NCBI GenBank assembly: GCA_018828825.1
Contig: JAHJUV010000073.1
Coordinates: 1 to 28,309, forward strand
Source of the DNA: Planctomycetota bacterium
GTDB taxonomy: Bacteria; Planctomycetota; Phycisphaerae; Sedimentisphaerales; UBA12454
DNA: 28,309 bases
Reading direction: 5' to 3'
Part shown: piece by piece, positions 1 to 8,900 of the stretch
Layout of the letters: each line of letters starts with the position of its first letter
How positions within the stretch are numbered: position 1 is the stretch's first letter
Position numbers and translations under genes: made by a program
Notes under the pieces: generated by a model
Database searches by the model: none
What the model was told of the DNA's origin: nothing
What the model saw: the letters and a program-made list of their open reading frames with translations, nothing else

Positions 1-361
1 TGATAATAGGTCTGGCAAATAAAGCGATTGAGGCCATTATCAAACCGGCGGCGATGGAAAAATAAATGCTCTGCCAGACCGCGGGCCCGATTCTGTTTCG
101 CATTTTCGCGCCATCGTACTGCGAGACAAAGGTGCTTGCGTAAGTAACTGTGCCGAGGAAGAAACTGAAAGGCACAAAACTCAGTATCCCCCCCATCATC
201 GCCGCACTCATCGCGTCGCGGTCGAGCCACATAAGAAAGACCCTGTCCACAAACATCTGCACCGTCATCGCCGAGGTGCTTAAAATCAGCGGAAACGCGA
301 TTTTGAGAACCTCAAAATACCCGCCCTCATTTATATTGATTTTTTCAGGATTTTCTTTCAT
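1..361 (-). CDS. MATE-family efflux transporter, N-terminal part (runs off the left edge)
   Basis: Read on the minus strand from ATG at 361, an open frame runs without a stop to the window edge and gives about 120 residues starting MKENPEKININEGGYFEVLK. The following hydrophobic stretch contains FPLILSTSAMTVQMFVDRVF and later FVSQYDGAKMRNRIGPAVWQ. This resembles the first two helices of MATE transporters (cation-coupled multidrug or metabolite antiporters of the inner membrane), where a conserved Q..D.. pattern sits in helix 1 and an FVSQ-like motif opens the next segment. The gene is divergent from arsC. The Shine-Dalgarno is weak. Only the first quarter of a usual 450-residue protein is visible, so the substrate cannot be inferred. 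Confidence 0.8.
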   Translation of the reverse strand, partial: MKENPEKININEGGYFEVLKIAFPLILSTSAMTVQMFVDRVFLMWLDRDAMSAAMMGGILSFVPFSFFLGTVTYASTFVSQYDGAKMRNRIGPAVWQSIYFSIAAGLIMASIALFARPII

Positions 362-429
362 TATGGCTCTATAATTTCAGGGTTGATTATGTTAATCTGA
401 ATTTTGCTTCTTTTCAAAACAATTATGCC

Positions 430-538
430 TGTCTTGAGCGAAGTCGAAAGAATGGAAATTGATATATAAAAAATACTTTGTGTCTTGGTGTCTTTGTGGC
501 TATATATATTATCAAAAAAATTTGGTATCTTTGTGGCT
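430..538. repeat. Intergenic dispersed short repeats upstream of arsC
   Basis: The 170-base gap between the divergent MATE and arsC genes holds a 'tgagcgaagtcgaa' stretch near 434-447 and two copies of the 11-mer tctttgtggct (491-501 and 528-538). Both types of string look like dispersed non-coding repeats rather than coding sequence. The open frame of arsC can be extended upstream through them, but the resulting N-terminus is unlike the family, so they are treated as non-coding. Confidence 0.4.
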
Positions 539-988
539 GAAAAAAAAGAAAAATTGAACATCCTGTTTCTGTGTACGGGCAACTCCTGCCGAAGCCAGAT
601 GGCCGAGGGCTGGGCGAAAAAGCTTAAAAGCGACTGCATAGAGGCTTTCAGCGCCGGCGTCTATCCGGTAGGCGTAAATTCACGCGCCGTAAAAATAATG
701 GCCGAGGCCGGCGTCGATATCTCCGCACACCGCTCAAAACACGCCGACGACCTTTGCGGAATCGATTTTGATTATGTAATTACGCTCTGCGACAACGCAA
801 AGGAACTCTGCCCCGTATATAACGGCAAAACAAAACTCATACACAAGCCTTTTTCCGACCCGTCTATTCTTATAGGTTCGGAAGAAGTGATAACCGATGC
901 GTTTCGCAAGGTTCGCGACCAAATCAGAGATTTTGTTTTAACTTTGCCTGACGCTCTGGCACAGGAAAAGAACGGCGGAAAAAAATAA
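533..988 (+). CDS. arsC: Arsenate reductase, thioredoxin-coupled (LMW-PTP fold)
   Basis: The protein reduces arsenate to arsenite in the cytoplasm, using a cysteine cascade recharged by thioredoxin. The sequence shows the phosphate-binding loop CTGNSCRS near the N-terminus and, further on, a C-x6-C pair (CDNAKELC). Together these give the three cysteines of the pI258-type enzyme and set it apart from plain low-molecular-weight tyrosine phosphatases. The start is uncertain: there is no ATG. GTG at 533 is used here, giving about 151 aa. TTG at 554 begins right before NILFLC and is an alternative. The frame is open back to TTG 485, but that part is made of repeat sequence. The stop overlaps the next start by one base, and trxB lies two genes downstream, fitting a thioredoxin-linked operon. 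Confidence 0.82.
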   Translation: MAEKKEKLNILFLCTGNSCRSQMAEGWAKKLKSDCIEAFSAGVYPVGVNSRAVKIMAEAGVDISAHRSKHADDLCGIDFDYVITLCDNAKELCPVYNGKTKLIHKPFSDPSILIGSEEVITDAFRKVRDQIRDFVLTLPDALAQEKNGGKK

Positions 989-2343
989 TGAAACAAAGTG
1001 AAAAATCCAGACGTTTAGGGCTCGACAAGTTGGCATTTTTAATACTGTTTCTGCTCGGCCTGCTTTTGGCAAAGTTTATGATTTCTTTCAGGTCGGACTT
1101 TAAGCTTTCCGAGCCTGTAAAACTGAAAGGCACTGGGCTTGAAGTTTCCATCCCGGCAGGCGATAACTGGAAGCAGATTTCAAACGGCTTCAAATATGAA
1201 AAGAATGAATTCAGGTTTGCCTGTCTGATGCAGATAAGCAGAGATTCGGCTATCACGCTGCAATGGCGGTACTTTCTGCTGCCGGCGGAAAAACCTGCCC
1301 CTCAAAGATTGCAGGACAAGGCCCTTGCGGTACAGGGGATTGTTGAATTCACAGAGTCGAATAGATTCGGCGATTTAGAATTCGATTACGCTAAAATTGA
1401 TTCCAATCAGATTACTCTTTTCTACGGCACAACTGCTTTGCCCGACGGAAGAATCCTTACGCTTGAGGTCGGACACAAAGGCCGGGGAGTCGAGCTTGCC
1501 GAGAAAATCTTCAAGGCACTGCTCGCCTCGGCAAAATATCAAAAGGACAATCCTCTCGCTAAAGGCGCTGAATTTTTGAAAAACTTTAAAAACTCCTATC
1601 CGGCCTCCCTGCCGCCCGACAGTTATCAGAATTACTACCGCATAAAAGATACCCGCGGCAGCACTATCGGCTTTATGGCAAACTCCGTCAAATGCCCGGA
1701 AAATCCAAATAAAAATTCATTGTTCTCCTCAGCGGAACTGTTGTTCTTAAATACCAGGCTTAATTCTTACGCTGAGATGCTGCTTTTTCACTCCGATATC
1801 TCTTTGACAAAATTCGACTGGTCTATAAAACAGAGCAATTTTCTGACCAATCGCGAACAGCCGATTTTCATACAGCTTGACAGCGACAGTTTTACCGTGA
1901 ACAAACAGAGCAAGGCAGAGAGTTTCGCTTTTACCGATACGATGCTGCCGGAAACTTTTTTCGACATCGCTGTAGCAGCGTTTCTCAAAAGCAGCTTCGA
2001 CACGGTGATGCTGGATTTCGTTCTTTCCGACGGCAGAATCGCCCCGGCAATTATCTCCAAAAGCAATATGCCGCCGGCATCGGTTCCGCTCGCCAAATTC
2101 GCCGCCAGCGTAGAACTGTTTGGCACAAACACAATATACCAGAAAAATTATTTCGACGGTGAGGGAAGAATGCTGCTGGCGGAAGTGCAGAGCAGCTTCT
2201 CGTATAAAATCGAACGCGTCGCAAAGGCCGACATTCTCGCCGATTTTCCGCAGTGGCTCGAAAAAATTCAGCAGATGGAACAATATAAACCTCAAAAAGC
2301 TCCCGGACAAAAACCCCCGGCTAATGACGAGCAGGAATTATAG
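988..2343 (+). CDS. Membrane-anchored protein of unknown function
   Basis: I do not recognise this 451-residue protein. It has a short basic N-terminus, one clear transmembrane helix at about residues 15-33 (LAFLILFLLGLLLAKFMI), and then a long soluble, probably extracytoplasmic, region without cysteine clusters or known catalytic motifs. Residues 45-190 and 200-350 each look like mixed alpha/beta segments. The tail (about 425-451) is rich in Pro, Gln and Lys and is probably disordered. Translation is coupled to arsC (its ATG overlaps the arsC TAA by one base), and trxB follows after 21 bases, so the three genes are probably one transcript. No role in arsenic or redox chemistry can be read from the sequence. 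Confidence 0.75.
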   Translation: MKQSEKSRRLGLDKLAFLILFLLGLLLAKFMISFRSDFKLSEPVKLKGTGLEVSIPAGDNWKQISNGFKYEKNEFRFACLMQISRDSAITLQWRYFLLPAEKPAPQRLQDKALAVQGIVEFTESNRFGDLEFDYAKIDSNQITLFYGTTALPDGRILTLEVGHKGRGVELAEKIFKALLASAKYQKDNPLAKGAEFLKNFKNSYPASLPPDSYQNYYRIKDTRGSTIGFMANSVKCPENPNKNSLFSSAELLFLNTRLNSYAEMLLFHSDISLTKFDWSIKQSNFLTNREQPIFIQLDSDSFTVNKQSKAESFAFTDTMLPETFFDIAVAAFLKSSFDTVMLDFVLSDGRIAPAIISKSNMPPASVPLAKFAASVELFGTNTIYQKNYFDGEGRMLLAEVQSSFSYKIERVAKADILADFPQWLEKIQQMEQYKPQKAPGQKPPANDEQEL

Positions 2344-2364
2344 CTTTATATAAAGGAATATAGT

Positions 2365-3363
2365 ATGGCGGACATTATTTACGACAGCATTATCGTCGGA
2401 GCAGGCCCGGCCGGCCTGGCAGCGGCGATTTATAACGCAAGGGATAGACTGCAAACTTTGGTTCTGGAAAAATTCTATCCCGGCGGCCAGATTATGAACA
2501 CCGACCGCATTGAAAACTATCCCGGCTTTGAAAGCATCTCCGGCGCCGATTTGATTGAGAAAATGAAAAAGCAGGCTGAAAATTTCGGCGCAGAATTCAA
2601 AACCGGCGCCGAGGCCAGTAATCTGCAAAGACTTAACGACGGCAATATAAAGCTCAACTGCGGTAAAGAAAGCTTTACCACCCGCTCCGTCATTCTCGCC
2701 TGCGGAAGCGATTACCGCAAATTAGGCGTTCCGGGTGAGACGGAATTTAGGAATGCCGGCGCAGGCGTCAGCTATTGCGGCACCTGCGACGCACCGTTTT
2801 TCAAGGGCAAAAAAGTCGTCGCCGTAGGAGGCGGAAATACCGCTGTCGAAGAAGCGCTGCACGTCGCCAAATTCGCCGCCGAACTGACTCTCGTCCACAG
2901 GCGGCAGGAACTCAGGGCGACAAAGGTACTCGTCGAAAAGCTTATGCAGAAAGCGAGCGCCCCAAACGGTAATATCAAATTGAAACTCGACGCGGTAGTT
3001 GTCGCAATCGAAGGTGATAAAAAGGTCGAAAAAGTACGCATAAAAAATGTAAAAACAAACAACGAGGAAACCCTGCCCTGCGACGGCGTCTTTATATTTG
3101 TCGGAACGGTGCCAAATACCGCATTTCTCAAAGGTTTCCTCGATTTGACCGATGCGGGCTTTATAAAATGCGATGTCGGTTTTCTGCGGACGAAAGTTCC
3201 CGGCGTTTTCGTAGCTGGCGACTGCAGAATCGCTGCCGCTATGCAGCTTGCGACCGCAGTGGGCGACGGCGTCAACGCCGCGATGATGACAAAACAATAC
3301 ATAAGAGACCCCGACTGGTGGAACAAACCAATTTCAGATGCCCTTATGCCCGGAGAATGGTAA
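2365..3363 (+). CDS. trxB: Thioredoxin reductase (NADPH)
   Basis: This FAD enzyme passes electrons from NADPH to oxidised thioredoxin. In the 332-residue product one sees the FAD dinucleotide fold GAGPAG (12-17), the redox pair C138-G-T-C141, the NADPH fold GGGNTA (155-160), the NADPH-specific HRRQELR (178-184), and the C-terminal FAD motif VFVAGDCR followed by LATAVGDG. Most relatives have CATC at the redox site; here it is CGTC. About 20 residues beyond the usual core end in LMPGEW. The start ATG has AAAGGA upstream at good distance. As the third gene after arsC it could supply reduced thioredoxin for arsenate reduction as well as general redox balance. Confidence 0.93.
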   Translation: MADIIYDSIIVGAGPAGLAAAIYNARDRLQTLVLEKFYPGGQIMNTDRIENYPGFESISGADLIEKMKKQAENFGAEFKTGAEASNLQRLNDGNIKLNCGKESFTTRSVILACGSDYRKLGVPGETEFRNAGAGVSYCGTCDAPFFKGKKVVAVGGGNTAVEEALHVAKFAAELTLVHRRQELRATKVLVEKLMQKASAPNGNIKLKLDAVVVAIEGDKKVEKVRIKNVKTNNEETLPCDGVFIFVGTVPNTAFLKGFLDLTDAGFIKCDVGFLRTKVPGVFVAGDCRIAAAMQLATAVGDGVNAAMMTKQYIRDPDWWNKPISDALMPGEW

Positions 3364-3380
3364 AAGCGTGAATTGTTAAC

Positions 3381-3417
3381 CGTGAAGCGTGAAGCAAAAC
3401 ACGAGATACGCTTCACG
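3381..3417. terminator. Hairpin between convergent trxB and citrate synthase genes
   Basis: A perfect 10-bp inverted repeat (CGTGAAGCGT at 3381-3390, ACGCTTCACG at 3408-3417) with a 17-nt loop is followed on the plus strand by atttatttta. It lies between two convergent genes and could end both transcripts. The T-rich tract is imperfect, so it may instead be a dispersed palindrome. Confidence 0.5.
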
Positions 3418-3424
3418 ATTTATT

Positions 3425-4819
3425 TTATCTCTTCGACATCGGGATATATTCTTTCTTTGGCGAAACGTTCTTATACGCCGGCCTGATAATACGTCCGCCG
3501 CTAATGGTCTCTTCGATAATGTGAGCGCACCAGCCGGCGATTCTCGCCACGGCAAAAATCGGAGTATAAAGGTCGGTCGGAATTCCGAGCATCCTGTAAA
3601 CAAAACCAGAGTAGAAATCCACATTCGGACAAACTTTCTTGTCGGACTTTTTGATTTTCTGGAAAACTTCCGGCGAAAGCCTTTCCACAAGCGTATAAAG
3701 GTTAAGCTCCCATTCAAGGTCTTTTTCTCTCGCAAGTTTTGCCGCCTGTTTTTTAATCAGCGCCGTTCTCGGGTCGGACAGCGTATAAACCGCGTGCCCC
3801 AAACCGTAAATCAGACCCGTACCATCGAACGCCTCTTTTTTGAGAATCTTCGCCAGATAATCAGCAATCTGGTTTTCACTTTCATAATTTTTGACGTTCC
3901 GCTTAATGTCGTCCATCATCGCGATAACCTGAATATTCGCTCCGCCGTGCCTGGAACCTTTCAGCGAGCCGATAGCAGCGGCAACTGCAGAATAAACATC
4001 CGTATCGGACGAAGTAACCACGTGCGAGGTAAAGGTCGAGTTATTTCCGCCGCCGTGCTCTGCGTGCAAGACCAGACACAAGTCCAAAAGATTGGCTTCC
4101 GTTTTAGTGAAACTCTTATCTGCGCGTATAAGCCTCAGGAAATTTTCAGCGGTAGAAAGCTTTTCGTCCGGCGTATGTATATAAAGACTGCGGCGGTCGT
4201 GGTAATGTCTCTTCGCCTGATAGCCGTAAGCGGCAAAGATAGGAAATCGCGCAATCAAACCCATGCACTGCCGCAGAATATTCCTCATCGAGCGGTCTTC
4301 AGGCGTCTTGTCATACGAATACAAAGCAAGTACGCTCCTTGCGAGCTTGTTCATAACATTACTGCTGGGCGATTTGAGAATCATATTCTCGGTAAAGCCT
4401 TCCGGCAGATTTCTCTTTTCGCCGAGCAGTTTACAGAATTTACCCAATTCTCTTTTCCTGGGCAACTCACCGAACAGCAGCAGATACGCAGTCTCTTCAA
4501 AGCCGTGCCTTTTTTCCTTCTGAAAACCGGCGACAAGGTCCTCGATTTCCATACCCCTGTATCTAAGTCTGCCTTCGATAGCCTCTTTTTCGCCTTCGTT
4601 GAGGATATAGCCGTGCACATCGCCGACCTCGGTCAGACCGGCCAATACGCCCGTGCCGTCAGCGTTGCGCAGCCCTCGCTTGACGATAAACTGTTCATAA
4701 AGATATGAGGGTATCTTATTGTTCTGCCTGGCAAGCATCGACAGCTCCGTCAAAAACGGGTCTTTCGGCGTCCTTTCGGGTACTATGCCTTCTATGTCCG
4801 GCTTTATAATATCTGCCAT
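3425..4819 (-). CDS. gltA: Citrate synthase
   Basis: Condenses acetyl-CoA and oxaloacetate to citrate at the entry of the TCA cycle. The roughly 464-residue product shows HAEHGGGN (around 252-259), GSRHGGAN with the first catalytic His (about 291), GLGHAVYTLSDPR with the second (about 342), and NVDFYSG with the catalytic Asp (about 401). ATG at 4819 is preferred because AGG lies 7 bases upstream; the frame extends two codons to GTG 4825, which sits on top of that ribosome binding site. The HAEHGGGNNSTF form and about 40 extra N-terminal residues match a longer clade of citrate/2-methylcitrate synthases. No methylcitrate genes are nearby, so citrate synthase is the simpler reading. The gene stands alone, convergent with trxB. 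Confidence 0.9.
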   Translation of the reverse strand: MADIIKPDIEGIVPERTPKDPFLTELSMLARQNNKIPSYLYEQFIVKRGLRNADGTGVLAGLTEVGDVHGYILNEGEKEAIEGRLRYRGMEIEDLVAGFQKEKRHGFEETAYLLLFGELPRKRELGKFCKLLGEKRNLPEGFTENMILKSPSSNVMNKLARSVLALYSYDKTPEDRSMRNILRQCMGLIARFPIFAAYGYQAKRHYHDRRSLYIHTPDEKLSTAENFLRLIRADKSFTKTEANLLDLCLVLHAEHGGGNNSTFTSHVVTSSDTDVYSAVAAAIGSLKGSRHGGANIQVIAMMDDIKRNVKNYESENQIADYLAKILKKEAFDGTGLIYGLGHAVYTLSDPRTALIKKQAAKLAREKDLEWELNLYTLVERLSPEVFQKIKKSDKKVCPNVDFYSGFVYRMLGIPTDLYTPIFAVARIAGWCAHIIEETISGGRIIRPAYKNVSPKKEYIPMSKR

Positions 4820-4845
4820 TTTCACACCTGCTAACTTAAAATTTT

Positions 4846-4952
4846 ACCCCCACACCAATTTGCACTGTGATTTGACATTTTGAAAACCAGCCGAAATAAC
4901 TTTTGACTGTTTCCTTAAACTTCACTGCCACTATGCAAATTGGTGTGGGGGT
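4846..4952. repeat. Element E1: 107 bp with perfect 19-bp terminal inverted repeats
   Basis: ACCCCCACACCAATTTGCA (4846-4864) is matched exactly by its reverse complement at 4934-4952. The 69-bp core is AT-rich and has no reading frame. It lies 27 bp upstream of the citrate synthase start, so it may carry that gene's promoter. Confidence 0.8.
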
Positions 4953-4994
4953 TAATATAACCGATAAGTTTTCTCTATACAAGAGGCTTTCTTG

Positions 4995-5102
4995 ACCCCG
5001 CACCTGCTTTGTATTCCTGTTTAATAGAGCGTTTATATATGTTTTGCGGTCAGAATCGATTGGATGTTTGTTTATGACGAGAATATGAAGCAGGTGCGGG
5101 GT
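4995..5102. repeat. Element E2: 108 bp with perfect 15-bp terminal inverted repeats
   Basis: ACCCCGCACCTGCTT (4995-5009) is matched exactly by its reverse complement at 5088-5102. The ends resemble those of E1 and E3, but both arms changed together; the core is unrelated by eye. Confidence 0.8.
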
Positions 5103-5225
5103 TGACTTATCACCTGTTTTCTGCGATACTGGTCGGCCTTAAGGCGACAGAGCAGGCAACCAAGTGAGCAGTTGAACAGATGAAAAAAACAGATAAATGA
5201 AGCAGGAAAGTAATGGCCGGAATGA

Positions 5226-5336
5226 ATCCCGCACTTTCTAATATTCACAGAAGATGTCGGGAATCGGAAAAATATGCGGCTTTTGTATTGAAATATACTA
5301 ACGATATAAAATTGAAATAAAAAGAAGGTGCGGGAT
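5226..5336. repeat. Element E3: 111 bp with 14-bp imperfect terminal inverted repeats, overlapping the efp start
   Basis: ATCCCGCACTTTCT (5226-5239) pairs with AGAAGGTGCGGGAT (5323-5336) with one mismatch. The right arm contains the Shine-Dalgarno and the first two bases of the efp ATG. The element encloses the putative efp promoter. Confidence 0.72.
5283..5310 (+). promoter_or_regulatory. Putative sigma70-type promoter of efp
   Basis: TTGTAT (5283-5288), a 16-bp spacer and TATAAA (5305-5310) lie 24 bp before the efp ATG, predicting a very short leader. The promoter sits inside the inverted-repeat element E3. Confidence 0.45.
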
Positions 5337-5889
5337 GAAGGCAGCGGAAATGAAGAAGGGTCTGACGATCCTGTTCGACGGCAGGCTCTATATAATTATA
5401 GACTTCGAGCACGTAAAGTGCGGCAAAGGAGGGGCGATTTACCAGACCAAGCTCAAGAGTATCGCTGACGGCCTGATAAATAACGCCAGAATCAGGTCGG
5501 AGGAAAACATCGAGGAAGCTCACCTGGACAAGCGGAAATTCGAGTATCTTTATTCCGAGCCTAACGGCCATATTGTTATGGACCTTGAGACTTATGACCA
5601 GATAACGCTTGATGATGACGCTTTTGGCGACGGCAAAAAATATCTCAAGCCCAATACCGCTCTGGCCGTCAGCACATACCAGGGCAAGCTCGTTTCGATT
5701 GACTTGCCGAACTCTGTCGACCTTGCCGTGACCCAAACTCCGCCTGAGATAAAAGGCGCAACGGCCTCAGGCCAGAAAAAATCAGCAACGCTCGAAACCG
5801 GCGCCGTCGTCAATGTGCCGTCCTTTATAAAAATCGGCGAAGTCATCCGTGTCGATACCCGCACAGGCGAATACCTTACTCGGGCATAG
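5335..5889 (+). CDS. efp: Translation elongation factor P
   Basis: EF-P binds the ribosome between the P and E sites and relieves stalling at polyproline stretches. The 184-residue product has the N-terminal KOW-like domain (MKKGLTILFDGRLYII), the tip loop at residues 28-34 (KCGKGGA) carrying the candidate modified Lys31, the OB domains, and the C-terminal signature VTQTPPEIKGATASGQKKSA plus LETGAVVNVPSFI. In most relatives the tip reads PGKGGA; here a Cys (C29) replaces the Pro. No modification genes (epmA, epmB, earP) are in the window. The ribosome binding site AGAAGGTG and the start codon lie in a palindrome arm. secA follows after 38 bases and is probably co-transcribed. Confidence 0.93.
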   Translation: MKAAEMKKGLTILFDGRLYIIIDFEHVKCGKGGAIYQTKLKSIADGLINNARIRSEENIEEAHLDKRKFEYLYSEPNGHIVMDLETYDQITLDDDAFGDGKKYLKPNTALAVSTYQGKLVSIDLPNSVDLAVTQTPPEIKGATASGQKKSATLETGAVVNVPSFIKIGEVIRVDTRTGEYLTRA

Positions 5890-5927
5890 AGCCTGATTTT
5901 GAAATTTTAAATTTTGAATTGTTCGAT

Positions 5928-8900
5928 ATGCCTCAGGGAAGAATTAGTCGGCTGCTCGTAAGGCTTTTCGGCTCACGAAACGAAAGGCTCATCAAGGGTT
6001 ATATGCGCACCGCGACCGCGGCCGGAGCGTTTGAAGAACAAATCAAAACACTCGACGATGAATCCTTAAAAGCAAAAACAGTCGAATTCAAAGACCGCCT
6101 TGCCTCAAACAGAGCCGCGACAGTAATGGAGCGGGTTGACGAAATCCTGCCAGAGGCCTTTGCCGTTGTCCGTGAGGCCGCAAGAAGAAACGTCAATATG
6201 CGGCACTTCGACGTCCAGCTCGTCGGCGGAAATGTGCTCTACGACGGTAAAATCGCTGAGATGATGACTGGCGAAGGTAAAACTCTCGTCGCCACCCTTG
6301 CGGCGTATCTTGTCCACCTGACTGGCAAAAAGGTGCACGTCGTTACCGTCAATGATTACCTTGCAAAACGCGACGCCGAGTGGATGGGCCCGATTTACAA
6401 ATCGCTCGGCCTGACCGTCGGCGCGATTCAGGCTGATATGGAAACGACTGGCGAAGACCGCAAGGCCCAATACGCCCGCGATATAACTTACGGCACGAAT
6501 AACGAGTTCGGCTTCGATTATCTGCGCGACAATATGAAAGTCTCAGCCACCCAGCTCGCACAGGGACCGCTCGACTACGCCATTATCGACGAGGTAGATT
6601 CGATTCTTATCGACGAGGCTCGAACACCGCTGATTATTTCAGGCCCAGCCTTCGACGACACAAGCAGATATAAAAAAGCCGACGCCGTCGCCCAGCAGCT
6701 TATAAAAATGCATAGCGACTACAACCACATAAGCAAACAGCTTGACACCGCGCAAAAGACTCTCGCAAACGCCCAAGGCGAACTTTCAGAATCCAAAAAG
6801 GCAAAGGACAACAGCCGTATTGAAAAAGCCCAGTCTGTAATTGAAAAAACCATCTCGGAAATTGAAAGTCTCGAAACCCGCCTCGCATCGGCAAAACAGT
6901 TTTACGAAGTCGAATACGACCGCAAAGCCGTCCATCTCAACCACGACGGCCTCGGCGCCGCCCAGGACCTTGCCGGTGTCGGTTCTTTCTTCACCGGCTC
7001 CAATATGGAATGGCCGCATCTTTTGGAGCAGAGTCTCAAGGCATATATCGTCTTTGAAAAGGAAAAAGACTATTGTCTTATGGACGGCAAAGTTGTAATT
7101 GTAGATGAATTCACCGGCCGCCTTATGCACGGCAGGCAATGGTCCGACGGCCTGCACCAGGCTGTCGAAGCAAAAGAAGGCGTAACGGTAAAAGAGGAAA
7201 CTCAGACGCTTGCGACGATTACGCTGCAGAATTTCTTCCGCCTGTACGAGAAAATCGCCGGTATGACCGGCACCGCCCTTACCGAAGCGGACGAATTTAT
7301 GCAGATATACAAGCTCGAAGTAGTATCCATTCCGACTAATGAGCCCTGCATCCGCGATGATAAATATGATATGATTTACAAGAGCATCAGGGAAAAATTC
7401 AACGCCATCACAGAGGAAATTCACAATGTAAGCTCCGCCGGCAGACCGGTGCTTGTCGGCACAATCAGCGTCGAAAAGAGTGAGGCGATTTCAAACGCCC
7501 TGACCAAAACATACGGCATCGAGCACGAAGTCTTGAACGCCAAGCAGCACGCAAGGGAGGCTTTAATCGTTGAAAAGGCCGGCCAGCAGCACACCGACCG
7601 CGCCGGCAAAACCTGCGGCAATGTAACTATCGCCACGAATATGGCGGGCCGCGGCACGGATATCAAGCTCGGCCCAGGCGTCGCCGACATCGGCGGCCTG
7701 CATATAGTCGGCACCGAGCGCCACGAATCAAGGAGAATCGACAACCAGCTTAGAGGCCGAACAGGAAGACAGGGTGACGCAGGTTCAAGCCAGTTCTTTT
7801 TAAGCTTTGATGACGATTTATTGAAAATCTTTTCGCCTGAATGGACTGTTAAGGCGCTTTCCTGGGTCGGCTGGGAAGAAGGTATGCCCATTCAACATCG
7901 TCAAATTAGTAAAGGTGTCGAAAAGGCACAGAAAAAAGTCGAGCAGCGAAACTTCGAGGCCAGAAAGAGCCTTCTCGAATTTGACGAGGTAATGGATTAC
8001 CAGAGAAAAACTTTTTATTCCCGCAGGAGACAGGTTATCGCAGGGATAGGCCTTAAAGAAACGATAACCGCGATGCTCGACTCGACTATCGACAAAACCT
8101 GCTCCGATATGCTCGCTGAAAAATATCGTTTCAGGTCTATAACCGAATGGACAAGGACAACTTTCGGCGTCGATATCAACCCGGCCAGAATTTCCAATTA
8201 CAACGCCGAACAGATAGAAGAGCTGATAAAGAAAAACGCCAAAAACGAAGCTGCCAACAACATCTCCGTAGCATTAGGAGAATATCTCGAGGACTTCGAA
8301 GACAAAAACACCTGGAACATCGAATCGCTGGTAAAATGGGCGATGAGTTCATTTAGCGTGAACTTGTCGGGCAGTAAAATTCGCCAGATGACCGCCGAGG
8401 AAATTGAGCAGAACCTTATCGAAGCTTCCGCAGAACAGATAGACAAAAAAGACTGTTCGATACTGACGATGTTTCTTGATACTGATTTCGGAATCAAGAC
8501 TTTTGTTAACTGGGCAGACAACAAATTCGGTATAAAACTCGATGCAAACCAGCTTAAGGATTTAAAGCACGAGCAGATTTATGAAAAACTGCTTGAAGAG
8601 GTACAAATCCTTTACGCTCGTCGGGAAACAGAATATCCGGTCGAGTTCGCGATGAGTATGACTTATCGAACAGACAGCATAAACGTCTATTCTTTTGAAA
8701 ATCTCGCAGGCTGGGTAAATGACAGGTTCGGCGTACAAATCTCCGTCTCTCACCTGCAAAACAGCTCCCCCTCCGCCGTTCACAAAGAGCTTTTGAAAAT
8801 TAGCGACGATTACCACACCAGCGGTCTCGAAAAGGAAATAGAGCATCAGATTGCTCGTATGACTACCGAAGAGCTTGTTGAATGGGTAAATAAACGATTT

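Larger units (their letters stand above)
4826..5334. other. Gene-free region of about 0.5 kb with three inverted-repeat elements
   Basis: No credible coding frame was seen between the citrate synthase gene (minus strand) and efp (plus strand). The space is largely occupied by three consecutive elements bounded by inverted repeats (4846-4952, 4995-5102, 5226-5336), listed separately. The spacer 5103-5225 shows nothing recognisable. Confidence 0.7.

Noticed and set aside
485..532. Upstream extension of arsC (start at TTG 485)
   Set aside because: The added residues derive from the tctttgtggct repeats and are absent from the family's usual N-terminus.
3389..4708. Long plus-strand open frame (439 codons) opposite citrate synthase
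   Set aside because: It is fully antisense to a citrate synthase gene with all catalytic motifs, and its own translation is basic and low in recognisable structure.
4846..5336. CRISPR array
   Set aside because: The repeated ends are inverted, differ in sequence between units and enclose about 70-85 bp cores; there are no identical direct repeats with uniform spacers and no cas genes.
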